Below are positions 19,104 through 26,676 of a stretch of 64,000 nt of DNA, piece after piece; the stretch's first letter is position 1; the number at the start of each line of letters is the position of its first letter. Location: contig NZ_MDJD01000034.1 of the NCBI RefSeq assembly GCF_001747085.1, positions 186,001 to 250,000 of the forward strand. The letters run 5' to 3'. Source of the DNA: Flavivirga aquatica. GTDB taxonomy: Bacteria; Bacteroidota; Bacteroidia; Flavobacteriales; Flavobacteriaceae. The position numbers and the translations under genes were made by a program. Under the pieces are notes generated by a model. The model had not been told where the DNA came from. It did not search any database and worked only from the letters and a program-made list of their open reading frames with translations.

Positions 19104-20284
19104 AAACAATTTTAAGAAAGGATAAGAAAACTAAAGCAGGTGTATATCCTTTATATTTACAAGTGATTATTAACTCAACACCCGTTAAATTACCAATTAG
19201 AGAATATTTGTCTTTAACGGATTGGGATAAACAAAAAAGTAGATGTAAGGGCAAAGGATTTAGTTACCTAAATAATCGTTTAGAAAAGCAGGAACAAGAA
19301 ATTAAAGACTTTGTAAACAAGCATATTGCAATAGGTAAGTTGGTTACTATTGATATGATTAAGCGGTTTTACAACAAAGAGGATTTTTTAGATTTTTATG
19401 GCTTTTACAAAACTTTTACTGAGCGAAAGTTTGAAAGTTTAACTAAAGGTTCACAATACCATTATACCTTACTTTGTAAAATAATGAAAGAATACAAACC
19501 AGTACTTAGGTTAGATAGTATTGACTTAAATTTTATTGAAGAATTTGATTATTACTTAATGGTAACAAGAAAAACAGGTCTAGGAGGTCGTGCAAATAAG
19601 CATAAAAAACTCAAAGCTATATTAGGTAGCGCATATAGATTAAAGTTGATTAAATCTAACCCTTATCAAGATTTTAAGATAAAAGAACCAGCACCTAGAA
19701 CAGTCTTTTTAACAACAAAAGAGTTGAGTGAGCTTGAAGAATTAGATTTAAGTAAAAGACCTAATATAGAATTAACGAGAGATAAATTTTTGTTCTCTTG
19801 TTATACTGGATTACGATTTTCCGATATGAATTATTTGAAATGGGAAGACACTAAAAATGGAATGATAGATATTGTAATGATAAAAACTAAAAACCCAGTA
19901 AAAATACCATTAACTAAAAAGGCTAAAAAATTACTTTGTAAGTATGTTAAAAAGAAAACCAATGAGTTTGTTTTTAAAGAAGTGTCAAATCAAAAAATAA
20001 ATTACGGATTAAAGAAAATAGGTGTGATTGTAAATTCTAAAAAACGATTAACATATCACGTTGCTAGACATACATTTGGTTCTTTATTAGCACAAAGTGA
20101 TGTTAGTCCATTTTATATAATGAAATTAATGGGGCATCAGAATATAGGTCAAACAGCGACTTATGTTAATGCTAATACTAAAATGTTAAGGGAAACAATG
20201 AAAAATGTAAATTTTTAATATAAATTTGGAGTAATGAAATAAAAAAGAAGAAAATACATATAAGTTAGCGTTAGCTATTTAATC

Positions 20285-20399
20285 TTGTTGTTGAAAACTG
20301 GTAATTTTTAAAACGATGCAAGCTAAATAGATTAATGCTCACGCTATGGCGTGGGCTTAGTTTATCTGCATCAAGGGTATACCAGTACCTCAACAACAG
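20285..20399. other. Hairpin-rich segment of unknown role (possible replication origin or structured RNA)
   Basis: Four nested complementary arm pairs share one axis: TGTTGTTGA (20286-20294) with TCAACAACA (20390-20398), ACTGGTA (20297-20303) with TACCAGT (20380-20386), GATGCA (20315-20320) with TGCATC (20367-20372), and GCTCACGC with GCGTGGGC around the loop TATG (20345-20348). Together they form a 115-nt cruciform or RNA stem. It lies between the integrase and the Rep operon. A 64-codon frame across it is not a convincing gene. A single- or double-strand origin for Rep, or a non-coding RNA, are the main possibilities. Confidence 0.6.
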
Positions 20400-20473
20400 T
20401 AAGCTACAGTTCCACGCTTATTTTTTGTTATTAATTCTCTATTTGGAACTGATAGAGAGATTATTATTTAATA

Positions 20474-20971
20474 ATGAAAAAAGAATTTGTAACTCAGTTT
20501 TTAGTTGCCAATGGAAAATATTTCCCTAAAAACAAATTAGATTATATTGGTAAAGAACTTGAAAAATATGATGGATTAGAATATTCTATCAATAGCAATT
20601 ATATAAGTCCTTTAAGAGGTGTTTTGTATACGTTTTTATTTTCTCCTTTCGATAGGTTGTTTCTAAAAGATAAATTTTGGGGTGTTTTAAAGTTTTGTTT
20701 AGCTGTATCAGTTATTTATTTATATATAAATTACAAGTATACAAACTTACCATATATAGCTTTCTTGTTTTTTTTAGTTTGGCAATTTTTAGATTACATA
20801 ACAGTCATATGGAGAGTAAAAAAAACGAATTTTAGAACTTTAAAAAGTATTATTAAAGAAAATGGAACTATAGTTAATAAGCCTAAAAACGACAATTCTA
20901 GTTCTGACTTAGAAAACTGGAAAAGAGATAATCCTAATTTGTCATTAAACGATTATTACAAACAAAAATAG
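20474..20971 (+). CDS. Small membrane protein of unknown function
   Basis: 165-residue protein with two hydrophobic segments (about 72-90, KFCLAVSVIYLYI, and 96-113, YIAFLFFLVWQFLDYITVIW) preceded by SPFDRLFLKDKFWGVLKF. The ends are soluble and charged; the C-terminus carries LENWKRDNPNLSLNDYYKQK. No family recognised. It is encoded inside the tRNA-Arg element between the integrase and the HTH/Rep pair, in the same direction. Membrane proteins at such positions can be immunity or exclusion factors, but nothing in the sequence proves that. Confidence 0.6.
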   Translation: MKKEFVTQFLVANGKYFPKNKLDYIGKELEKYDGLEYSINSNYISPLRGVLYTFLFSPFDRLFLKDKFWGVLKFCLAVSVIYLYINYKYTNLPYIAFLFFLVWQFLDYITVIWRVKKTNFRTLKSIIKENGTIVNKPKNDNSSSDLENWKRDNPNLSLNDYYKQK

Positions 20972-21181
20972 TATTGATTTTTTGTTATTTAGATACAGTT
21001 TTCTATTTGTCTATATTTTTTAGCTAAGCCTTTAAATCTGACGTCTTTTTTAGTTATTTCTATTTTGTTAACAAAACTTTAACTTTTCAATATTGTAACT
21101 ACTTGATTTTCAGTGTGTGTTTTTTACCGAAAAAAAACTTCACTAGAGTTATATATAATAGTAATAATTAATACTATTTAT

Positions 21182-21463
21182 ATGATGAAAAATGAGAGTT
21201 TACAAAAATTGAAAGCGTTTGAAATTAAACGAATTAGGAGGATGGAATCGCGACAAATTGAATTTTTAGAAGCACTAAAAAAAGAAAAACAATTAGATGA
21301 TTGGTTATCTGTTAAAGATGTTATAGGTATCTATTCTATTAGCCGAAAAACATTTGATAGATTGAGGTTAAAAGGGTTAAAAGTTTCTCAGCAAAAGGTA
21401 AATGGGAAGATTTTAGTTCAACGTAAGGAAATAGAAAAATTTTTAACTCTAAAGACGAGATAG
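21182..21463 (+). CDS. Helix-turn-helix protein (excisionase/Rep accessory type)
   Basis: About 93 residues from the ATG at 21182; a frame opening at 21113 adds a hydrophobic, less plausible leader. The N-terminal half is a charged helix (LQKLKAFEIKRIRRMESRQ). Residues about 34-90 form a winged helix of the MerR/excisionase type: WLSVKDVIGIYSISRKTFDRLRLKGLKVSQQKVNGKILVQRKEIEKFL. The stop is two bases from the Rep start, so the two are co-transcribed. Likely a DNA-binding control or excision factor of the element. Confidence 0.75.
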   Translation: MMKNESLQKLKAFEIKRIRRMESRQIEFLEALKKEKQLDDWLSVKDVIGIYSISRKTFDRLRLKGLKVSQQKVNGKILVQRKEIEKFLTLKTR

Positions 21464-21465
21464 TT

Positions 21466-22506
21466 ATGTTTGATGCAATAAAGATTAGAGTTCATAATAT
21501 AGTACCCAATTTTGATAGTTTAGGGGAGTGGTACAATTTATCAAGGTACGATTACGATAAGTTTTCGTTTGAATTGTATAAAAATGATAAGCCAAACAAA
21601 AATTTAGAAGTACCATTAAAAATATCGAATAGTTCCCCTAGTTATTATGGTTTTGAGATTAAAGGGAATTTAAGGAAATGGTATTTTGGAAAATTAAGTT
21701 CTAAATCTGATTTCGATAAAAAAACTTTTAGGAAATGTATAAATCTTTTAGCTGATAGGCTAGGTGTAAATAGAAAACACTTTTGGGAATTAAACAATGC
21801 ACAGTTTACGCAACTAGAATTGGGTATAAACCTTCATTTTAAAGGTGACTTTAAAAACTTTTTACAATGTGTAAGACAATATCCAAATATATCCAAGCAA
21901 TCTTATTACAAAAGAGAATCGGTAACATTTTTTGGTAGTTATTTCAGTATAATTTTTTATGACAAATTAAGAGAAGTATGCGAAAGAAATAGAATATCTA
22001 AGCAAACATCTAATAAATTAATGTCAAAAATTACTAGATTAAGGTTTGAAATTAGGGTTAAAAAAATTAGTGGTGTTCCTTTTTTTAGAGAATATGTAAG
22101 TACTGTAAATGATGCATATGCTAATTGGGATAGGTTATCGGAATATTTAAATATGGTTTATAATAACGTCATTTTTGTGAATGATATTACACCAAATATA
22201 AATACGATTTTAAGTTCTGATGTGTATGGTAATGGATCTAAAAAATTAGATAGATATTTAATTTGTAAAGGAATTGAAAAAATAGGGGTTGATAAACTTA
22301 TAGAAGATTTGTATGTCTATTACCCAACAAAAACAGCATCAACTTTTCGAGATAAATACCTTGATATAATTAAGAGCTTTGAACGTGAAGATACGATTTC
22401 ATATCAAGAAATTTTTAGGGAAAGGTTACAAGAGAAAACAGCATTTAAACCTAATGGTTTTTATAATAATAGTAATAAGAGGATATTACCCCTAAATAAC
22501 ATATAA
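21466..22506 (+). CDS. Rolling-circle-type replication initiation protein
   Basis: 346-residue protein similar in pattern to phage/plasmid replication proteins of the filamentous-phage gene II (Phage_CRI) kind. Visible marks are the N-terminal FDAIKIRVHNIVP strand, QFTQLELGINLHF, SIIFYDKLREV near residue 165 and TRLRFEIRVKKI near 191, that is, the YDK...LRxE pattern of the family. Tyrosines in the middle (RQYPNISKQSYYKRE) could provide the nicking residue, but I cannot name it with certainty. Encoded directly behind the HTH gene. It implies that the element replicates as a circle after excision. Confidence 0.62.
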   Translation: MFDAIKIRVHNIVPNFDSLGEWYNLSRYDYDKFSFELYKNDKPNKNLEVPLKISNSSPSYYGFEIKGNLRKWYFGKLSSKSDFDKKTFRKCINLLADRLGVNRKHFWELNNAQFTQLELGINLHFKGDFKNFLQCVRQYPNISKQSYYKRESVTFFGSYFSIIFYDKLREVCERNRISKQTSNKLMSKITRLRFEIRVKKISGVPFFREYVSTVNDAYANWDRLSEYLNMVYNNVIFVNDITPNINTILSSDVYGNGSKKLDRYLICKGIEKIGVDKLIEDLYVYYPTKTASTFRDKYLDIIKSFEREDTISYQEIFRERLQEKTAFKPNGFYNNSNKRILPLNNI

Positions 22507-22823
22507 CTTATACATATAGACAACTAAGACCAACAAGTAAAGGTTTAAATAATACCAAGTAAATATATTGAGAAACAACTAAGAACTTATATTTTATGTT
22601 ACTTATATATTGTTATATAAATACAATTAATAAGCACATTCTGAACAAGTAAGTTTTGATGAGTTAAATGAAGATAGTTAATTCATATTGAATAAATAGT
22701 TGTGTTTAACTGGCTATTCTTATTGCTAAGGGTAAAATTTGTTTTGATTATTACTTTTTATTAGAATGAATTTGAAAAGCTCTTAAATGAGCTTAAACCA
22801 TTAATGTTTAGAAAAGAAAAGGA
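22507..22823. other. Gene-free stretch between rep and OLD gene, 317 bp
   Basis: AT-rich, between the convergent rep and OLD genes. No supported ORF, repeat or strong terminator is seen. Confidence 0.4.
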
Positions 22824-25148
22824 TTATATTTTCTCTTTCAGAAATGATACAAGAATTTTTAAATTAGGAAAAACATCTAATAAATTAGAGTTTCTATCTT
22901 TTGAGTGTAAGTAATCTGATATAATCTCAATAGGTATATGTGGTTTTTTTACAGTTTTTGCTTTATTAGGAATTCTTTTTAACATAGAAGTTTTACTGCC
23001 TATACATTCTCTAATATATCTTATTTTTTCTTGTTCAGTAAAATGATTTGTTTCAGCATCAAAGTTATCCGCTTTTTCTGGATAATATTTTCTATATACA
23101 GAATATGTGTACTTATATGTTTCTTTGTTCACAATGAATCCCTCTAAATCACTTTCTAAAGAATATAATGGTATTTTATTACTAAGCATTTTTTGATTGA
23201 AAGAATTAATTATTTTAACTGAATCTTCATCCGTTATGAAAGAATCATTTATTTTTTCTGATATTATTTTAAATATTTCGGACTTTAAATCTTCGTTAAC
23301 TCCGTCCTTAATATCATTTATTCTTTTTATCAATTGACCCATTTTGACACCCGTTGCAATTGAGTTTTTCGATATTATTTTATCTACTAAATGATTGTTT
23401 AGTACATTAGTGTAGCTTTCTTTAAAAGTTTCTGAAATTTGATACTTTGTAAAAAAATCATCAAGATTTCTAAGTGTTATTTTAATTTCATCTTCAAAAG
23501 TTTTTTCAACAAAGGAATCTTTATCTGTAACTAGAATCCATGGTATTGTAAAATACTGTAAAAGTTTCAATAACTTAAATATTTGATAATTTCCACTAAT
23601 GGAAACGATAGATAGTTTATGAAATGTTTTAGGTAGTAATTCTTTAAATAATAATTCTAAGATAGCTTTATCACCCTCTCCCTCAACAAAAATCACATAA
23701 TCTGCAAAGACTATTTCACTTAAATTTACATCTGCTATTCTGTCAATTAAATTCCAATCTTCTTTTGTGTAATTTGTGTCATAATTTACTGCATTTATTG
23801 TATGTTTTATTTTGTCTTTAGGGCATATTTCAGCTAGACGAATTACATTACGAGCCTTAACATAATTAACTACAACAGGGGAGTGTGAGGCTATAATAAA
23901 CTGAGTGTTAGATTCTTTTACATCTAACATTAAATCCATGATTTCTCTAGTTAATTGGGGGTGTGTAAAAGCTTCTGGCTCTTCTATAACTAATAAAATG
24001 TCAGTAGAGTTTATAAACTCAAATTCCGAGAGAGCTTTCATTAGTGTAATCATAAAAGAACTTTGTATACCAGTTCCTTTACTCGCAAAAGTTGTTTTTA
24101 CCCCATCATTTAAAAACAAACTGGGTTTACCTATCATTAATTTTAAAATCCCCCTCCTTATTTCTTTTTTATTAGGTTTATCAAACTCAAATCCAGTAAT
24201 AGAAGAAATAGAATCCTTTGTTATTTTTTCAATAAGCGATTCTGTTCTTTTTGAAATTACGGAATCTATATTTTGTTTATTCGAGTATTTTCCAGTTCCC
24301 CAAATGGCATCAGTGATAGTATCATAGTCTTTTGTTACTCCACGGGTAGTAATTAAATCATCAATTATAATGTCAAATAATCTATCTAAAATCAAATTCC
24401 TCTCTTCTTTTTCTCCCCGATAAGCAGGTACGTAAAGGAATCTTTGAGTTTCTGATAAATATTGCACCACATTAGTTTTTAATGATTCAACATCTGTTTT
24501 TTGAGGTTTATAATCTGATTTAAGTATTTCTCCTGTTAACTCTCTATATGTTATTTTAAACTCTTCCTCAGTTTCATCAACAATGACATTTTTATAGAAA
24601 TCCCAACCTATATTTTTATCATTTAATAGTTTAACAAATTCTGATGGAAATATAGATTCTAATAAATCTCTTTTTAAAATTAAACTTCTATATTTTTTTA
24701 ATTTAGGTTCAGTTGGGTTGTAGTTTATACTGAAATTTTTAGAGTTATTCCTGCGTTTTATTTCTAAAACAACTTCTAATTTGTTGCGTTGACTTTTTAA
24801 AGCTTCAAATTGAAGATATAAAAGCTCAAATCGGTAAAGATTTTCTTTGTTTACACGTTTTGAACGTTCTTGGGTTATTCTTTCTCGTAATTTATTTAAT
24901 TGACCGTTGATATCATCAAATGTAACTCTAACTTCTACTCTTTCTGTATTGAAGCGATAATCTTCTTTGTCAATTATAGCTTCTTTACTTTTAGAACTAA
25001 GGTTATTAAAGAATAATTCTAAAGATTTAAGAACATTAGATTTTCCAATGTTGTTTTTACCTACAATTAGGGTAGTTATGTCATTTATAGAAAGTTCAAT
25101 TTCTTTTATTGTCTTATAACTTTTTATTTTTATTCTTGAAATTTTCAT
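22824..25148 (-). CDS. OLD-family ATPase/TOPRIM nuclease
   Basis: 774-residue protein of the 'overcoming lysogenization defect' family, DNA nucleases with an ABC-type ATPase that act in phage defence and in phage exclusion. Walker A is GKNNIGKS (30-37), the ABC signature region SKGTGIQSS (357-365), Walker B LLVIEEPEAFTHP (385-397) and H-loop SHSP (421-424). A long insertion lies between Walker A and the signature. The TOPRIM domain follows: E489 in FVEGEGDK, SISGN at 517 and the acidic TDKDS at 541-545. A long extra C-terminal domain follows. No UvrD-like helicase gene is adjacent, so this is the stand-alone (class 1) arrangement rather than Gabija. It is the cargo gene at the right end of the tRNA-Arg element, 147 bp from attR, opposite in direction to rep. 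Confidence 0.9.
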   Translation of the reverse strand: MKISRIKIKSYKTIKEIELSINDITTLIVGKNNIGKSNVLKSLELFFNNLSSKSKEAIIDKEDYRFNTERVEVRVTFDDINGQLNKLRERITQERSKRVNKENLYRFELLYLQFEALKSQRNKLEVVLEIKRRNNSKNFSINYNPTEPKLKKYRSLILKRDLLESIFPSEFVKLLNDKNIGWDFYKNVIVDETEEEFKITYRELTGEILKSDYKPQKTDVESLKTNVVQYLSETQRFLYVPAYRGEKEERNLILDRLFDIIIDDLITTRGVTKDYDTITDAIWGTGKYSNKQNIDSVISKRTESLIEKITKDSISSITGFEFDKPNKKEIRRGILKLMIGKPSLFLNDGVKTTFASKGTGIQSSFMITLMKALSEFEFINSTDILLVIEEPEAFTHPQLTREIMDLMLDVKESNTQFIIASHSPVVVNYVKARNVIRLAEICPKDKIKHTINAVNYDTNYTKEDWNLIDRIADVNLSEIVFADYVIFVEGEGDKAILELLFKELLPKTFHKLSIVSISGNYQIFKLLKLLQYFTIPWILVTDKDSFVEKTFEDEIKITLRNLDDFFTKYQISETFKESYTNVLNNHLVDKIISKNSIATGVKMGQLIKRINDIKDGVNEDLKSEIFKIISEKINDSFITDEDSVKIINSFNQKMLSNKIPLYSLESDLEGFIVNKETYKYTYSVYRKYYPEKADNFDAETNHFTEQEKIRYIRECIGSKTSMLKRIPNKAKTVKKPHIPIEIISDYLHSKDRNSNLLDVFPNLKILVSFLKEKI

Positions 25149-25295
25149 TGATTATAGGTATCTTAATTCTGAGATTCTAAGTTATAAATATAATTTAATA
25201 TTACTATTGTTATATATGATAATTTCCCCTCTCGTTTCCCCTAATCAAAATAAAGGTGGAGGAAACGTATTACTAGTAAGGCTTTGAGTATAGGA

Positions 25296-25320
25296 GTTCG
25301 AATCCTTCAGGGCTCACAAA
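25296..25320 (+). repeat. Right attachment site (attR), tRNA-Arg 3' remnant
   Basis: Exact 25-bp copy of 17703-17727 (T loop to just past the tRNA end), with no tRNA 5' part next to it. It marks the right end of the integrated element. Confidence 0.88.
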
Positions 25321-25352
25321 GGAGATAAATCTTAGATTTATCTCCTTTTTAT
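25321..25352 (+). terminator. Hairpin after attR (likely original tRNA-Arg terminator)
   Basis: Arms GGAGATAAATC and GATTTATCTCC with a 3-nt loop followed by TTTTT. Since it follows the tRNA end at attR, it was probably the tRNA terminator before integration. Confidence 0.75.
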
Positions 25353-25623
25353 TCTTTTGATTATCAGTTGTTTAATAAGTGTCTAATTCTACACCTATAT
25401 TATCTACTTTATTTCTTTAGTTTAATTAAATTGTTGTTTATCAGTTATTTAATGTTCGAGTCCTTTTTGGTTTGAAATCTTCACGGGAATAATTTAGACT
25501 ATATATAAAGGTTTTAAAAACCGCTTAAACACTGTTTAACAAACAGTTACATAAATCAGAATTAATACTAAAAACATTTTAAATGAAGTAAGTATATTTG
25601 CTTTTCAACGATTAGGGTTTATC

Positions 25624-26676
25624 ATGGATAAAGAAGTAAGTAATATAAAAGAAATTACCAAAGAAATTCAATTACTTATTGAGCAAAGCAAGCAACAAAT
25701 TGCGCTCTCAGTTAATGCAACAATGAGTCTAATGTATTGGCAAATTGGAAGAAAGATTAATCAAGAGGTTTTGCAAAATCAAAGAGGTACTTATGGTAAA
25801 CAGATTGTCGTATTACTGTCACGACAATTGACAACTGAATATGGCACATCCTTTTCTGAGAAAAATCTACGTAGAATGATGCAATTTGCTACTTGTTTTC
25901 CAGATGAAAAGATTGTCGCATCAATGATACGACAATTGAGTTGGACACATATTTTAGCAATTATACCTATAGAAGATCCTTTAAAACGTGAATTTTATTT
26001 ACAGCTATGTGTTCATGAAAAATGGAGTGTACGGACTTTTCGAGAAAGAATTAAATCAATGCTATATGAACGTACTGCCATAAGTAAGAAACCTGAAGAA
26101 ACAATTAAAAAGGATTTAGTTAAATTAGATAAGAGCCAGAATATTTCTCCTGATTTAGTTTTTAGAGATCCGTATTTTCTCGATTTTTTGGGATTATCAG
26201 ATTCCTATTCAGAAAAAGATTTAGAAAGCTCTATTCTTGTAGAGCTCCAAAAGTTTATAACAGAACTTGGGAGTGACTTTGCTTTTATGGCACGTCAAAA
26301 ACGAATAACGATAGACAGTAGGGATTACTATATCGATTTACTATTTTATCATCGAAGATTAAAATCATTAGTAGCAATTGATCTGAAAATCGGAGAATTT
26401 GAAGCTTCATATAAAGGACAGATGGAATTATACCTCCGCTACCTTGAAAAACACGAAATCGTAGATGGTGAAAATAGCCCAATAGGTTTAATTCTTTGTA
26501 CTGGGAAAAATGAAGAGCATGTAGAGTTATTACAATTGGACAAGAGCAACATAAGAGTAGCAGAATATTTAACACTCCTGCCTTCTAAAGAAATACTGCA
26601 AAGTAAATTGCATAGAGCTATTGAAATTGCTAAAAATAAATCAGGAACTAATGAACAGAGAAATCAACCTGATTAG
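25624..26676 (+). CDS. DUF1016 (YhcG-like) PDDEXK nuclease
   Basis: 350-residue protein of the DUF1016/YhcG family. The N-terminal helical domain (about 1-165) includes MYWQIGRKINQEV and FSEKNLRRMMQFA and is thought to bind DNA. The C-terminal part (about 180-335) is a PDDEXK-type nuclease: D238 in DYYIDLLFYH and D253-x-K255 in LVAIDLKIG, then YKGQMELYLRYLEKHE. Family members turn up next to restriction and defence genes. The end of this gene overlaps the start of the primase-helicase gene by 26 bp, which suggests translation coupling and a two-protein system. Confidence 0.88.
   Translation: MDKEVSNIKEITKEIQLLIEQSKQQIALSVNATMSLMYWQIGRKINQEVLQNQRGTYGKQIVVLLSRQLTTEYGTSFSEKNLRRMMQFATCFPDEKIVASMIRQLSWTHILAIIPIEDPLKREFYLQLCVHEKWSVRTFRERIKSMLYERTAISKKPEETIKKDLVKLDKSQNISPDLVFRDPYFLDFLGLSDSYSEKDLESSILVELQKFITELGSDFAFMARQKRITIDSRDYYIDLLFYHRRLKSLVAIDLKIGEFEASYKGQMELYLRYLEKHEIVDGENSPIGLILCTGKNEEHVELLQLDKSNIRVAEYLTLLPSKEILQSKLHRAIEIAKNKSGTNEQRNQPD

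Larger units (their letters stand above)
18085..20218 (+). pseudogene. Tyrosine integrase split by IS1595
   Basis: The gene starts with ATG at 18085 and reads MKFSYSVKTI up to the IS junction at 18114. It resumes in frame at 19112 with LRKDKKTKAGVYPLYLQV after the 8-bp duplication AAACAATT. Removing the IS and one duplication gives a 378-residue integrase of the Bacteroidota element type: an arm-binding N-terminal domain, a core-binding domain, and a catalytic domain with Arg in YTGLRFSDM, Lys in KTKNPVKIPL, HVARH, GHQNIGQTATY and the final Tyr. All catalytic residues lie in the distal part. A GTG at 19163 could give a 351-residue product lacking the first arm-binding strands; activity of such a product is doubtful. 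It sits next to attL, the usual place for the integrase of such an element. Confidence 0.9.
17703..25320. mobile_element. Integrative element at tRNA-Arg (about 7.6 kb)
   Basis: Bounded by 25-bp direct repeats of the tRNA-Arg 3' end. From left to right it holds an integrase gene split by IS1595, a hairpin-rich segment, a small membrane protein, an HTH protein, a rolling-circle-type Rep protein and, in the opposite direction, an OLD-family nuclease. No capsid, tail or conjugation genes are present. The size and gene content fit a small integrated plasmid-like or satellite-like element with a defence cargo. With its integrase disrupted it can probably not move without help in trans. Confidence 0.82.
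25149..25623. other. Gene-free stretch around attR, 475 bp
   Basis: Contains the right attachment repeat (25296-25320) and the hairpin terminator right after it. The rest (25353-25623) has no gene; it presumably carries the promoter of the nuclease-helicase pair, but no clear -7 box was found. Confidence 0.5.

Noticed and set aside
20335-20529. 64-codon frame across the hairpin-rich segment
   Set aside because: It overlaps the nested inverted repeats and the start of the next gene; more likely a chance frame.
22824-25148. Gabija-like system around the OLD-type protein
   Set aside because: No UvrD/PcrA-like helicase gene lies next to it; the gene behind attR is a DUF1016 nuclease and belongs to another unit.
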